Positions 42,063 to 51,516 of a DNA stretch of 64,000 nt are shown here, in pieces. This stretch comes from Oleiphilus sp. Its GTDB lineage: Bacteria > Pseudomonadota > Gammaproteobacteria > Pseudomonadales > Oleiphilaceae. Where the stretch lies: assembly GCA_006212045.1 (NCBI GenBank), contig PZPK01000013.1, positions 1 to 64,000 on the forward strand, given 5' to 3'. The translations under genes were made by a program, and so were the position numbers. The notes beneath the pieces are model-generated. The model saw nothing but the letters and a program-made list of their open reading frames with translations. It searched no databases and had not been told where the DNA came from. Numbering within the stretch: position 1 is the first letter of the stretch; each line of letters starts with the position of its first letter.

Positions 42063-42314
42063 ATGAAAGTTGTCATGTATTCGTCCCGCTTTTGCCCCTT
42101 TTGCTTTCGCGCAAAAGCCGTGTTGCAGCAAAAAAATGTTGATCTGGACGAGCGGATTGTGGATGGTGATGCTGCGCTGCGGAAGGTCATGATGGACGCC
42201 TCCGGTCGCCATACCGTTCCCCAGATCTGGATTGGGGATGAGCATGTGGGCGGCTGTGATGAGTTGTTGGCGCTGGAGCGTAGCGGCAGACTCGATGCGA
42301 TGTTGCATGCTTAG
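42063..42314 (+). CDS. grxC: Glutaredoxin 3
   Basis: This 83-residue thioredoxin-fold protein has the active site CPFC in RFCPFCFRAK, the cis-Pro motif HTVPQIWIGDEHVGGCDEL and a normal length. CPFC instead of CPYC is a common variant. It uses glutathione to reduce disulfides in the cytoplasm. The ATG at 42063 has a GAGG site. It lies between the rhodanese-like and secB genes, an arrangement conserved in gammaproteobacteria. Confidence 0.93.
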   Translation: MKVVMYSSRFCPFCFRAKAVLQQKNVDLDERIVDGDAALRKVMMDASGRHTVPQIWIGDEHVGGCDELLALERSGRLDAMLHA

Positions 42315-42564
42315 GACTCAGGATAATCCGGCCAGTACTCTGGCCTGATAGACAGGATTTCCGAAAAAAGAGAGCTGTGCACTCGCGTTTAGTGCAGCAT
42401 GGGCATACTATTTCGCGCTATGTTAATTAACAGTCAAACGTCTGGTTTTGGCTGTAAGGACCGAGGCTACGGGTCTTGGTGCCGATGCAACAGGGTAGGC
42501 TTTCAGGAGGTGTCCCCAGACACAGAAGCCACCTCAAACTATCAAGTACAAAATAAGGTTGATT

Positions 42565-43113
42565 ATGTCCGAGAATGAAACCACCCCCGAAAACCAGGAA
42601 GGTGCAGCCGCGCCATCAGACAATGCACAGCAAGCCCAGGCTGGTTTTGCTCTCGACAGAGTCTATTTGAAAGATCTTTCCTTTGAGTCGCCAAATGCTC
42701 CGGAAGTCTTTGCCAAAGAATGGAACCCGGAATTTAAAATGGACCTCAACACCAAGCACAAGCCCGTCGAGGAAGGTGTCTATGAAGTGAGCGTTTGCGT
42801 GACGCTCACTGCGACGGTTGAGGGTATGACGGCCTATATCGCTGAAGTTGAGCAGGGCGGTGTCTTCCAGGTTGTTGGTGTGCAGGGCTTGCAGCTGGCA
42901 CAGGTGCTCAGTTCAGCGTGCCCAACGGTGTTGTTTCCCTATCTGCGTGAAGCAATGGACAATGTGATCGTCAAAGGGAGCTTCGCGCCGTCCTATCTGG
43001 CGCCGGTTAACTTTGATGCCATCTTTGCCAATGCTGTTCGCAAGAAGCAGGCCGAGCTGGAGAAGGCGCAGGCCGAAGCGGCTGCCCAGGCCGAAGATTC
43101 TACGACGCACTGA
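42565..43113 (+). CDS. secB: Protein-export chaperone SecB
   Basis: This ~182-residue protein has the SecB core FALDRVYLKDLSFESPNAPEVF, YEVSVCVTLTA and LFPYLREAMDNVIVKGSF. The N-terminal extension (ETTPENQEGAAAPSDNAQQAQ) and the Ala/Glu-rich tail are longer than in E. coli. It holds precursors unfolded and passes them to SecA. The ATG at 42565 is preceded by an AAGG site. The 250 bp upstream (42315-42564) contain a perfect 6 bp hairpin (42330-42345). Confidence 0.94.
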   Translation: MSENETTPENQEGAAAPSDNAQQAQAGFALDRVYLKDLSFESPNAPEVFAKEWNPEFKMDLNTKHKPVEEGVYEVSVCVTLTATVEGMTAYIAEVEQGGVFQVVGVQGLQLAQVLSSACPTVLFPYLREAMDNVIVKGSFAPSYLAPVNFDAIFANAVRKKQAELEKAQAEAAAQAEDSTTH

Positions 43114-43137
43114 TTTGACATTTGTGGCGAGTCTTTA

Positions 43138-43168
43138 CGGGAGCGGTTGCATGACTGAATCGCTCCCG
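43138..43168. terminator. Hairpin after secB
   Basis: CGGGAGCG and CGCTCCCG pair perfectly over 8 bp around a 15-base loop. No T tract follows on either strand. It probably stabilises or terminates secB mRNA. Confidence 0.45.
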
Positions 43169-43194
43169 AATGCTCGCTGGCGATAACCTGTTAT

Positions 43195-43659
43195 TCAGCG
43201 ATGCCCACTGAAATCCAGTTGCCGCCAGGCTTCGAACAGCACAATAGCGACGGCATTTGACAGGTTCAGGCTGCGACTCTCAGGCAGCATGGGTATCCTG
43301 ATACAGTAGTCCCTTCCCAAACCGGAGCGGATATCCTCGGGTAGACCGCGTGTTTCCGGTCCAAACAGCAAATAGTCTCCCTCACGATAGGCAACGTCGC
43401 TGTGCCCACGATGCCCTTTCGTTGTCAGTCCAAAAACGCGCTGGGCCTGTGTTTGTTTCAGAAATGCAGAATATGAGGGGTAGGTACTTACCTTGGCGAA
43501 CTCATGGTAGTCCAGGCCGGCTCTGCGTAATTTTTTTTCACTCATATCAAAACCCAGCGGTTCAATCAGGTGCAGTTGGCATCCTGTATTGGCCGCAAGG
43601 CGGATAATGTTTCCGGTGTTGGGCGGAATTTCAGGCTCAAATAAAACAATATTAAACAT
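43195..43659 (-). CDS. trmL: tRNA (cytidine/uridine-34 2'-O)-methyltransferase
   Basis: This 154-residue SPOUT enzyme begins [30 protein letters not shown] and contains GPETRGLP and the knotted [27 protein letters not shown]. These are diagnostic of TrmL, which methylates the wobble base of some leucine tRNAs using S-adenosylmethionine. Length fits. It is convergent with secB. Confidence 0.94.
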   Translation of the reverse strand: MFNIVLFEPEIPPNTGNIIRLAANTGCQLHLIEPLGFDMSEKKLRRAGLDYHEFAKVSTYPSYSAFLKQTQAQRVFGLTTKGHRGHSDVAYREGDYLLFGPETRGLPEDIRSGLGRDYCIRIPMLPESRSLNLSNAVAIVLFEAWRQLDFSGHR

Positions 43660-43704
43660 GCAGGCTTTCCGATCAAAAAGTCTAATTGCCAGTCAGGGTG
43701 GGTA

Positions 43705-44490
43705 TTATATCGTCACGGAACGGCCGCCATCGATGCGCAGGATTTGCCCGTTCAGGTAGCCGCACTCAAGGATGAACTGTAAAGCCCGTGTGATGTCTTC
43801 CAGCGTTCCCAGTTTACGAAGCGGAATTTTATCAAGTAGCGTCTCTTTGTAGTTTTCAAACGCAGGGTCCCGGGTTTGCTCCGGCCAGAGAATGGCTCCC
43901 GGGGCAATACCATTGACCCGTACTTCTGGTGCCAGCTCGATCGCGAGGCTTTGCACCAGCATGGCGTTGGCGGCTTTGCTCATCGAGTAGCTGGTGTGTG
44001 CATTTAATGGCCTGTCCGCATAAATGTCGACCATGTTGATGATTTGTCCCTGCCTCTGGGAAAGTTCTGGCGCCAGGCGTGTTGACAGAATATAGGGGGC
44101 TTCTGAGTTGACCCGAAAATTAGCCTGATAGCAGGCGTGAGAAGCCGGGGTCGATGCAATGTTGTCTGGCATAAATACCGAGGCGTTATTGATCAGCAGG
44201 TCGAGTCTGCCCCAAACGGTTTTGGTGCTAGCTGCCAGCTGTTCGACCTGTGTGATGTCGGTCAGGTCTGCCTGCAACGTGACGGCACTGTCGGCCCTTA
44301 CCCGATTAAAGCCTGCGGCCAGATCCAGAGCCTCCTGTTTGCTTTGGCTGTAATGGAGAATCACGCGATAGCCGGATGTATGCAGATGCTGGCTGATTTC
44401 ACGGCCCAGCCGGCGTGCGGCTCCGGTTACCAGGGCTACCCTGTCCGTAACCATCTGGAGTTGCTCCGCTATTGTGTTCGACTCAGGCAT
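43705..44490 (-). CDS. Pteridine reductase-like short-chain dehydrogenase (FolM type)
   Basis: This 261-residue SDR has the cofactor motif VALVTGAARRLGREISQHL, where TGAARRLG is typical of pteridine reductases, an NNASVF strand and the catalytic YSMSKAANAM. It ends YLNGQILRIDGGRSVTI. It probably reduces dihydropterins or dihydrofolate with NADPH. The ATG immediately follows the cca stop (TAAATG); a later ATG at 44454 is an alternative start. Confidence 0.82.
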   Translation of the reverse strand: MPESNTIAEQLQMVTDRVALVTGAARRLGREISQHLHTSGYRVILHYSQSKQEALDLAAGFNRVRADSAVTLQADLTDITQVEQLAASTKTVWGRLDLLINNASVFMPDNIASTPASHACYQANFRVNSEAPYILSTRLAPELSQRQGQIINMVDIYADRPLNAHTSYSMSKAANAMLVQSLAIELAPEVRVNGIAPGAILWPEQTRDPAFENYKETLLDKIPLRKLGTLEDITRALQFILECGYLNGQILRIDGGRSVTI

Positions 44491-45729
44491 TTATCTGTCT
44501 CGCTGTTCTTTGATTTTTTCGATCTCTTCCCGTCTTTGCAGATCAATCGCATCACCCAGGGCTTTGGCTTGCAGGCCCTGTTCTACCAATGCTTTTGCAT
44601 TGACCTTGAGTACTGCTTCCAAATACGCTCGAAACAGCTCTGCCTGAGGATAATCGTTATCCTCAAAACCGGTCCGGCCTCTTGCGTCTGCCATGCTGGT
44701 CAGCAGTATTTGTTCAAATCTGGCCGGTTTTCGGAAAGCATCGCAGCGTTTCAGTACTTTCAGTACCGTATCAGGGCGTAATTCCGACGCACGGTGGATA
44801 TGGGTATGGAATTCGCTGACCAGACAGGCCAATTCCATATAGCGTTTGGGGGCCGTAAGACGTTTGCATAGCGCTTTTATCGGCTTGACCCCTTTGAGTT
44901 CATGGCCATGGTGGCGTGGCCAATTATCCGGTGGCGTCAGGGCTTTTCCCAGATCATGAACCAGTGCAGCAAAGCGTATCTCTGTATCGCTGGACAGGCG
45001 ACAGGCCTGTTGCAGCGACATGATGGCGTGAATACCGCAATCGATTTCCGGGTGATACTGTTCAGGTTGTGGTACGCCAAACAGCCGATGCAGTTCAGGG
45101 AATAAAACCTCGAGAGCGCCAACTTCCTGCAATACCTCGAAATACACCTCGGGTGAAGCTTCGGCCAACGCGGTTTGTGTTTCCTGCCAAACACGCTCCG
45201 ATGTCAGGTGTTCCAGTTCGCCTGACTGTCTGATCTGTGCGCAAAGTGCCTTGGTCTCAGTTGCAATATGAAAGCCCGATGCGGCAAACCGTGCTGCGAA
45301 TCTTGCAAGGCGCAAGACTCTTAATGGGTCCTCGGAAAAAGCAGGCGAAACGTGGCGCAGTATTCGGGCATCGAGGTCGTTCTTACCACCGTAGGGATCA
45401 ATCAGTTTGCCCTGAGGGTCAAGCGCCATGGCATTGATGGTCAGGTCGCGCCGCTGCAGATCCTCTTCCAGCGTCACGCTGGCGTCGCTGTTGCACTCGA
45501 AACCCTGATAACCGGAGCCTGTCTTGCGTTCGGTTCTTGCCAGCGCATATTCCTCGGACGTTTCGGGGTGCAGAAATACCGGGAAGTCGGCGCCAACCTG
45601 CTTGTATCCCAGTTCCAGCATCCTAGCGGGAGTTGCGCCTACCACAACCCAGTCGCGGTCTTTGATTTCGAGGCCCAGCAATTGATCGCGAACAGCGCCG
45701 CCCACCAGGTAGTAATTCAGCTTAGTCAT
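44491..45729 (-). CDS. cca: CCA-adding enzyme (multifunctional tRNA nucleotidyltransferase)
   Basis: This ~412-residue protein has a class II nucleotidyltransferase head, YLVGGAVRDQLLGLEIKDRDWVVVG, with the metal-binding Asp pair. The tRNA-binding segments follow, then a C-terminal HD domain (FAALVHDLGKALTPPDNWPRHHGHE) that adds phosphatase/phosphodiesterase activity. It completes the CCA end of tRNAs. The ATG at 45729 (MTKLNYY) is chosen because homology begins there, though an upstream in-frame ATG at 45774 exists. Confidence 0.93.
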   Translation of the reverse strand: MTKLNYYLVGGAVRDQLLGLEIKDRDWVVVGATPARMLELGYKQVGADFPVFLHPETSEEYALARTERKTGSGYQGFECNSDASVTLEEDLQRRDLTINAMALDPQGKLIDPYGGKNDLDARILRHVSPAFSEDPLRVLRLARFAARFAASGFHIATETKALCAQIRQSGELEHLTSERVWQETQTALAEASPEVYFEVLQEVGALEVLFPELHRLFGVPQPEQYHPEIDCGIHAIMSLQQACRLSSDTEIRFAALVHDLGKALTPPDNWPRHHGHELKGVKPIKALCKRLTAPKRYMELACLVSEFHTHIHRASELRPDTVLKVLKRCDAFRKPARFEQILLTSMADARGRTGFEDNDYPQAELFRAYLEAVLKVNAKALVEQGLQAKALGDAIDLQRREEIEKIKEQRDR

Positions 45730-45846
45730 GATGTTTGAATTCGAATGAGAGTCGTCGGATACAGTTTCAGCCATGCAGCGGCAGAGGCTTTTTCATGTAT
45801 GCGAAAAGCTACTATGTCACGATCTGTAGTCGGATGAAAGCGAGGT

Positions 45847-47157
45847 CTAAAATGCCAGCCCGAAGCCAACGGTTCCGCCTTTTTCGACGTCATTGATCAG
45901 GGCGCTGGCTTCGACGCTGAATCCGTGAGGCTGGTACAGGAAACCGCCTGTCAACAAGGCTTTTTCCTGGCCGGCACCCATTGTTTGAGCGGCATTGAAT
46001 CGCACGCCCGCGCGAAGGTGGAAGTCATCTCGCCAGAAATATTCACCACCGAAAGAGATAAATCGCGTCAGTCCTTCAAAGTCATAGACTTCATTTTCAG
46101 TCAGATCAATATCCATTGTGATCATGTAGTCTTCACGGTAATGGGCAAGACCGAACTGATAAAGCGCCTGCACGGCTGTTTTCTTGCCTGGAAACTGGCC
46201 GCGATTTCGGGGTTCGAAGAAGGGTGTGAAATCGGTCGGGAATAGATTCATACCGGTCAGACCCACCACCCATTCGCCTTCCAGCCACCAGCCGTCGAGG
46301 CCAAAAACTTCGCGCAAATAGGCGTCGGTCAGCAAGGCGGCAAAGCCAACATCCAGATTCCATTCCAGAAAGTCATTACTGACCCTGGGAGAGGGTCTGT
46401 TGTTCAGGCTGTAACCGGCCAGTTTTCTGGCTTGGTGAGAGGCATTAATCTGGATCAGTTTAGGGGTAAAGCCCCAGGAAATGGGTATGTTGTAATCAAT
46501 GACGTTGGTGGTTGCAACGGTGCCGCCAAACTCGGTGAGTTGGTAAGTCGTATCATCTACAGTGCTTGATAGTTTGTTACCGATCACGGAACTGTTTCCG
46601 CTTTGTTCTGGGTCGTCAGCGCGTTCCAATGTGGCCTCTAGAAGAGTTTCATCAAGATTTCTGATTGTTGTCATTTCGCGGTAATCAGACCTGACATAAA
46701 AATTCACCGTGATTGGGCGCGTATCGGCCAGGAGATTGAATGCGCTGAGTTCATCTTTTCTGTAACTGGTCAGGTTCATGTTTCTAAGCGCGTCCCGATA
46801 CCGATTCCCGACCTCCAGAATTTCCTGATCAGATCCATTTTCCACGGTTTCAATAAAGTCTGAAGTCAATCCTGAATTCTGAAATGAGGTGAGTTCCTTC
46901 TCAAAATCACCGGTATGAATTTCGCGTAAACCCTGAGAAGCGCTGATATAGATTTTGTCCGGCTTGTCGCCGCGGTTGAACGCAATCAACGCAGGGTTAT
47001 GGTATGAAGCATTGAACTTTGTTGCAGAGGCGACCCCCGTTCCCCCCAGGGCCATAGACCTGGGGTCAAGGTAGGTGCGGTAACCGGCAAAAGTCTCAAA
47101 GCAAAGGCAAAGCAAGGAAAAAAGAACGGCAAGGCTTTTCAGCGTTCTGGTCATCAT
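45847..47157 (-). CDS. TraF_2-type outer-membrane beta-barrel protein
   Basis: This ~436-residue protein has a signal peptide (ending CFETFA). An N-terminal sequence FAGYRTYLDPRSMALGGTGVASATKFNASYHNPALIA matches the family named after plasmid-transfer TraF. Alternating strands run to a terminal Phe (VGFGLAF), the pattern of outer-membrane barrels. The family is common in chromosomes and does not by itself indicate conjugation. It is divergent from the FlgP/FlgT-like genes. Confidence 0.8.
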   Translation of the reverse strand: MMTRTLKSLAVLFSLLCLCFETFAGYRTYLDPRSMALGGTGVASATKFNASYHNPALIAFNRGDKPDKIYISASQGLREIHTGDFEKELTSFQNSGLTSDFIETVENGSDQEILEVGNRYRDALRNMNLTSYRKDELSAFNLLADTRPITVNFYVRSDYREMTTIRNLDETLLEATLERADDPEQSGNSSVIGNKLSSTVDDTTYQLTEFGGTVATTNVIDYNIPISWGFTPKLIQINASHQARKLAGYSLNNRPSPRVSNDFLEWNLDVGFAALLTDAYLREVFGLDGWWLEGEWVVGLTGMNLFPTDFTPFFEPRNRGQFPGKKTAVQALYQFGLAHYREDYMITMDIDLTENEVYDFEGLTRFISFGGEYFWRDDFHLRAGVRFNAAQTMGAGQEKALLTGGFLYQPHGFSVEASALINDVEKGGTVGFGLAF

Positions 47158-47597
47158 CCTGTAAAGAATCCCTGATCGGTATGCATTCGGGCAAATAAAA
47201 AACAAGTGCGCAGTCTAACCCAAACAGGCTATCGACAACGATGGGCACGTCACGATTTATCAGAATAATTTGTCTTTAGGCTTGTCGTCTTATGCTTGCC
47301 GTTTGTTGCCGGAGAGCGGCAATCTGTTTCCCATTCGCTCAAACAAAGTTACCAGTCGAGCCGGTTTGAAAGCGCCGAATTTGCGATGGCTCCTGAATAT
47401 GGCCCGGATTTCGCTCTTCTCCAGAGCGATAGCGATGTTAACGCACTATCGTGCCTCCTTGCCTGTGCGGCCAGGAAAGGGTGGCATGATTCTTTCTAGT
47501 AAATAGCCAAGATGACGGTTTGGTGACGCGCATGCTGCATGCCACAAGGCAGTATGGGTCTTTCGGAAAGAATCCAAAAACTCTGGAACGATTAATT
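47158..47597. other. Divergent region with no convincing gene
   Basis: These 440 bp lie between the barrel-protein start at 47157 and the FlgP-like start. Two overlapping frames of under 80 codons cross it on the plus strand without a ribosome site or motif. I see no terminator or clear promoter. Confidence 0.5.
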
Positions 47598-48275
47598 ATG
47601 TACAGCTATGCACCTCTTTATGTCGCCATCAAGCGACACGGCCAGGGATTATTAATGGCGGTAGCCATGCTTGTTTTGTGTTTGTTCAGCGCGGCATCCC
47701 CGGCTGACACCATGACCCGTAAAGTTCTGATTGATGCCAAAAGCGGTAACGGGTCGAGTGCGGGCTATGACGACCCGGTAGACATGGAAACTGATTCAGG
47801 CTCGGATGTCACGGCCGTGTCAAAACTACCTACGATTATCAGGGTCACGGGCTATGGACTCTATGACGATAAAGCCAAGAACAGTGCCAGCAAGAGATTG
47901 TTGGCAATTCGCGCGTCCAGACTGGATGCCTATCGCAATCTTGCCGAAAGGGTATATGGCTACTCGGTCACGGGCACTTCTTCGGTTAAGGACTTTTCAC
48001 TGGCCTCTGACCAGTTTGCAACCAGCGTGGATTCTGTTGTGCGTGGCGCACGGGTGGTGTCGATATCGGACAATCCGAAAACCGGCATTGAAACAGTGGT
48101 TGAGCTTGAATTGCCGGGCGGCTTTCAAAGTTGTCTGAATAAACTGAATAACTTTAAGCACCGACTGGACTGCCTGCGGCCGATAACAACTGCTGGCCTT
48201 GAACCGCCGTCTAGCCAGGAAATCGAGCGGCAACGCCGAGAGCCGCGCATGCGTTCGATTTACCATCTGAACTAG
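47598..48275 (+). CDS. LPP20/FlgP-like envelope protein
   Basis: This 225-residue protein has an N-terminal signal segment (LLMAVAMLVLCLFSAASPA) and a domain SKLPTIIRVTGYGLYDDKAKNSASKRLLAIRASRLDAYRNLAERVYGYSV. In it, the AxRxAxLDAYRxLAE motif defines the LPP20/FlgP family. Unlike many members it has no lipobox Cys. FlgP and relatives form part of outer-membrane rings around sheathed or polar flagella. The ATG at 47598 has a CTGGAACG site. It is followed 31 bases later by a FlgT-like gene. Confidence 0.75.
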   Translation: MYSYAPLYVAIKRHGQGLLMAVAMLVLCLFSAASPADTMTRKVLIDAKSGNGSSAGYDDPVDMETDSGSDVTAVSKLPTIIRVTGYGLYDDKAKNSASKRLLAIRASRLDAYRNLAERVYGYSVTGTSSVKDFSLASDQFATSVDSVVRGARVVSISDNPKTGIETVVELELPGGFQSCLNKLNNFKHRLDCLRPITTAGLEPPSSQEIERQRREPRMRSIYHLN

Positions 48276-48306
48276 TGTCTGGCCTTAACTTGGTAATGGT
48301 TTTTTT

Positions 48307-49521
48307 ATGAATGATCCGATCCGACTGCGTCGTCACTTCTTGCTCTTTCTGTTTCTGTGCAGCGGGTGCTTGTCGGCCCATGCCGAGTGGGTTCAGGTGA
48401 CCGGGAGTGCGATGGTTGAAAACGGTCTGTTTGATCAGGCCCGTGCCCGTGCGCGCGATGATGCCTTGCAGAAAGCGGTGATGAAATTTGGTGCACAAGT
48501 GCATAGCCAGCAGGAAGTGAAGCGCGGAGAACTGACGCGTGATTATCTGAAAGTGGATGCCAATGCCAAAGTCAGGCGTTCGGAGGTGCAGGAAGAATAT
48601 CTGTCCAACGGTTTTCTGCATGTGGTGATGAACGTGCAGATGGAAGAAGTGGCTTCCTGCCCCGACTCCCAAGCCAGCCAGTACCGCAAAGGCTTGGCTG
48701 TCATGGGTTTTTCTCTACAGTCGCCACATCAGGCGGCGCTCGGTAATTTATATGGTGTTGATCAGGGATTATCGCGTGCGCTGCAGGAGGCACTGAGGAA
48801 GCAGGATGGTCTGATTCTGTTTGCGGGCGGCGATACCCGTTTATATCAGGACAGCGTCAACGCACCGACGCGTTATACGGTTGAGCAGCAGATGACCAAT
48901 GCCGCAGAGCTGGCGCGACATCTGGGTGCCCAGTTTGTTGTTTCCGGGGTGGTTCGGGATCTGAGCGTCGAGGACCAGGACGCATTTGGCGGTAGTCCGC
49001 TACAGAAAATGTTGCGCTTCGGTAATCTGAGTAACGTGACGCGAAACTTTTCGGTCGATCTGTTCGTGCATGATGGATTCAGTGGTTCGATTATCTGGCA
49101 TAAAAACTTTGTTGCCAAAGCGGACTGGAGCGCGTCGCCTTCTGAAAAAATCGGCTTCGGCAGCAGCGAATTCTGGCGAATGTCTTATGGGCAAGAAGTC
49201 AAAAAGCTGATTAATACCATGGCCTATCTTGTTGACGAACAGCTGCGCTGTCAGCCATTTATGACACGTATTTCCAGAATTAGTGGCAAAACCCTGCACT
49301 TTACCTCCGGCGCAAGTACGGGTATTCGACCGGGCGACAAATTTGCGCTGTATCGTACCTATAACTTTTTTGATGCGCAGCGCATGAGTGGTATTGAACT
49401 GCAGAACGTGAAGACTGTTCTGACGGTATCGCAGGTTCACCCGGAATTCGGGTCCGGCACCATTGGCATTGAACCGGGTCGTATCAATATTCAGGAAGAT
49501 GATCTGCTGATCGCCTGGTAG
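48307..49521 (+). CDS. FlgT-like flagellar assembly protein
   Basis: This 404-residue protein has a signal peptide (LFLCSGCLSAHA). Its N-terminal domain has WVQVTGSAMVENGLFDQARARARDDALQKAVMKFGAQV, a middle domain HLGAQFVVSGVVRDLS, and a C-terminal beta domain with RPGDKFALYRTYNFFD. This three-domain order matches FlgT, part of the H-ring around the basal body in Vibrio. It is cotranscribed with the FlgP-like gene, but no other flagellar gene lies in the window. Confidence 0.8.
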   Translation: MNDPIRLRRHFLLFLFLCSGCLSAHAEWVQVTGSAMVENGLFDQARARARDDALQKAVMKFGAQVHSQQEVKRGELTRDYLKVDANAKVRRSEVQEEYLSNGFLHVVMNVQMEEVASCPDSQASQYRKGLAVMGFSLQSPHQAALGNLYGVDQGLSRALQEALRKQDGLILFAGGDTRLYQDSVNAPTRYTVEQQMTNAAELARHLGAQFVVSGVVRDLSVEDQDAFGGSPLQKMLRFGNLSNVTRNFSVDLFVHDGFSGSIIWHKNFVAKADWSASPSEKIGFGSSEFWRMSYGQEVKKLINTMAYLVDEQLRCQPFMTRISRISGKTLHFTSGASTGIRPGDKFALYRTYNFFDAQRMSGIELQNVKTVLTVSQVHPEFGSGTIGIEPGRINIQEDDLLIAW

Positions 49522-49536
49522 AACACTTTGTTAAGG

Positions 49537-49559
49537 GTGGCAAACAGCCTGATTGCCAC
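49537..49559 (+). terminator. Hairpin after the FlgT-like gene
   Basis: GTGGCAA and TTGCCAC form a perfect 7 bp stem around 9 bases, 16 bases after the stop codon. No T tract follows, so its efficiency as a terminator is doubtful. Confidence 0.4.
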
Positions 49560-49587
49560 AGCGAGATAGAATCTTGCGCTGAAGATC

Positions 49588-49824
49588 CTAACAGCGAAAG
49601 CCGGATGCCTTCTTGCGTTTATCGCACTCTGCCTTGATATTGTTGCAGCGTTGGGCGCCGACGGCATTCAGCGTATCGTAGTCGCATTGTGAGAATTCCT
49701 GTCTGAGTTCGGCGTTACTGTAATCCGCAAAGGGTCCATCGCAAGCGCTGAGCAAAAACGAGCAAAGCAGGATCGGTAACAATGGGCGTGTCGGCGTGTA
49801 TAAAGCTTTCTGTGAGCTGGCCAT
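49588..49824 (-). CDS. Small lipoprotein
   Basis: This 78-residue protein has lipobox LLSAC after a hydrophobic segment (PLLPILLCSFLLSAC). The short mature part has four more cysteines (SQCDYD, QRCNNIKAECDKR, GFRC) that could form two disulfides. This layout recalls small EexN-like entry-exclusion or hypothetical lipoproteins, but I cannot assign a family. It stands alone between FlgT and cardiolipin synthase genes. Confidence 0.65.
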   Translation of the reverse strand: MASSQKALYTPTRPLLPILLCSFLLSACDGPFADYSNAELRQEFSQCDYDTLNAVGAQRCNNIKAECDKRKKASGFRC

Positions 49825-49904
49825 AAATTATTCTCTGGAAATGTTCTGATAAAAGTATAGTGGCATTCTGCGCAGCGGGGAGGTGAATTTGGCTTCCAGC
49901 GGAA

Positions 49905-51026
49905 TTATAGCCATGGACCGAACAGCAGCAGAAAGAGACCGCCAAGCCAGATCTTCCACTTCTTTCGCCCCTGAATATCCTCTTCATGCAGTTCCCGGCT
50001 TTGCGCCATATCTTCAACGAAACACTGTTTTAGTCGATCGACGTTGCTTTGATTCTGCAGACAATAGTCGACTTCCAGGTCATGCAAGTGACTGCGCCGA
50101 TTCAGATTACTGGAACCGACGCTGGCCCATTGGTCGATCACCAGCGTTTTGGCATGCAGCATCGCTGGCTGATACTCAAAAACACGAATAGCAGAGGACA
50201 GCAGGCGCTGATAGAAAAATGCAGACACCCACGACATAAAAAAGACATCGGACTGTTTAGGGAGCAGGATCTTGACGTCTACGCCATGCTGGGCTGCATA
50301 TTCCAGTGCACGTACCAGGCGAGTGTCAGGTGCAAAATAGGCATTGGTGATCCAGATATGGTGTTTGGCATTCCTGATGCGCCGGACCAGCTGTCGTTGC
50401 TGCAGTCGTCTGAGGCTGCCATGATAATTGAAGCGAAAAGGAGAGTGGATCTGGCTCTTGGCAATTTGTCGGCGATGCTGCCGGCGAGACCGATTCCAGA
50501 TCAGGTTAAAGGCTTCTACCGGATCGCCTAGCGCCTCGTCCTCAATATGGACTGCGGTATCTCGCCAGCCTTGCCCTCCAAGTTCCGGGGCCAGGTGGAC
50601 CTGACTGATATTCATGCTGCCAAGCCAGACAGAACGCTGATCAATAATCAGCATCTTGCGATGATTGCGGTGATTGATTTCGCTCAGAAGACGCCAGAAT
50701 TTTATGAAACCCTTGACCGAAATCAGCGAATACTTCCATTGTTCCAGACGCCACGGTAGGGGCCTGAATATCCGCACCTGAACGCCCGCGCTTTCGAGTT
50801 TTTGCGCAATGTGAGTGAAATCGTAACTGATGCCAGCGCCATCCACGACCACGCGCACGGCAACCTTGCGTGCTGCGGCATCTGCGAGCGCCTGATATAT
50901 GCGTTGGCCGATGTGGCCTGATTCATAAATGTAGACTTCGAGGTCAATTTGAAAGCGGGCCTGCGAGATGGCAGAGAGAAGCGCTTCAAAGTAGTCACTG
51001 CCATTGGTGAAGAGGGTTTCACGCAT
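49905..51026 (-). CDS. Cardiolipin synthase-like phospholipase D protein
   Basis: This 373-residue protein has two HKD motifs, HRKMLIIDQRSVWLGSMN and HAKTLVIDQWASVGSSN, each with the catalytic His-Lys-Asp. It also has a C-terminal membrane segment (WLGGLFLLLFGPW). It resembles ClsB/ClsC-type enzymes, which join phosphatidylglycerol or phosphatidylethanolamine into cardiolipin. A weak hydrophobic N-terminus implies attachment by the C-terminal anchor. It lies just downstream of sufE on the same strand but may be separate from that operon. Confidence 0.88.
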   Translation of the reverse strand: MRETLFTNGSDYFEALLSAISQARFQIDLEVYIYESGHIGQRIYQALADAAARKVAVRVVVDGAGISYDFTHIAQKLESAGVQVRIFRPLPWRLEQWKYSLISVKGFIKFWRLLSEINHRNHRKMLIIDQRSVWLGSMNISQVHLAPELGGQGWRDTAVHIEDEALGDPVEAFNLIWNRSRRQHRRQIAKSQIHSPFRFNYHGSLRRLQQRQLVRRIRNAKHHIWITNAYFAPDTRLVRALEYAAQHGVDVKILLPKQSDVFFMSWVSAFFYQRLLSSAIRVFEYQPAMLHAKTLVIDQWASVGSSNLNRRSHLHDLEVDYCLQNQSNVDRLKQCFVEDMAQSRELHEEDIQGRKKWKIWLGGLFLLLFGPWL

Positions 51027-51060
51027 TGCGATTTTTTCGCTTCAGTATGGGCGTTGCGGC

Positions 51061-51516
51061 CTATTGCTGGCTGGCAATGGACTTCACCAGTTCAATCATC
51101 GATCTGAGTCCGTTGCCTCTTGTCGGACTAATGTGCCGAATAAGATCCATTTGTTCGAATATGGCTTCGACATCAGTATTGGTAATTTCCGAAGCAGTTT
51201 TGGCATTCAGGATGCAGAGCACAACGGCCGCCAGGCCTTTTACAATAATGGCATCGCTGTCGATCATCAGATAGATCTTTCCGTCCGCGGGGTCCTGCAT
51301 ATGAATAAGCCAGACCTGACTCTGGCAACCATGCACATAATTGGCCTCGATTTTTTCGGATTCCGGAAACTCGGGCAAGGATTTACCCAGATCTATAATA
51401 TAGCTATAGCGTTCTTCCCAGTCGTCCAGAAACTCAAAGTTTTCCAATACATCGTCAATGGCTGTTTCGGTCCCGTAAGGATTGTTTTTGAATGTTTCCA
51501 GGTTTGGCAGGCTCAT
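51061..51516 (-). CDS. sufE: Cysteine-desulfurase activator SufE
   Basis: This 151-residue protein has the conserved acceptor Cys in YVHGCQSQVWL, and the SufE fold (WEERYSYIIDLGKSLPEFP...). It takes persulfide sulfur from SufS and passes it to the SufBCD scaffold. Its start overlaps the SufT stop by 4 bases (ATGA), and it is the last gene of the suf operon. Confidence 0.94.
   Translation of the reverse strand: MSLPNLETFKNNPYGTETAIDDVLENFEFLDDWEERYSYIIDLGKSLPEFPESEKIEANYVHGCQSQVWLIHMQDPADGKIYLMIDSDAIIVKGLAAVVLCILNAKTASEITNTDVEAIFEQMDLIRHISPTRGNGLRSMIELVKSIASQQ

Noticed and set aside
45847-47157. Conjugation gene because of the TraF name
   Set aside because: The TraF_2 family is a general outer-membrane protein type and no other transfer gene or origin is present.
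47270-47506. Two overlapping plus-strand frames of under 80 codons
   Set aside because: They lack ribosome sites and family motifs and overlap each other.
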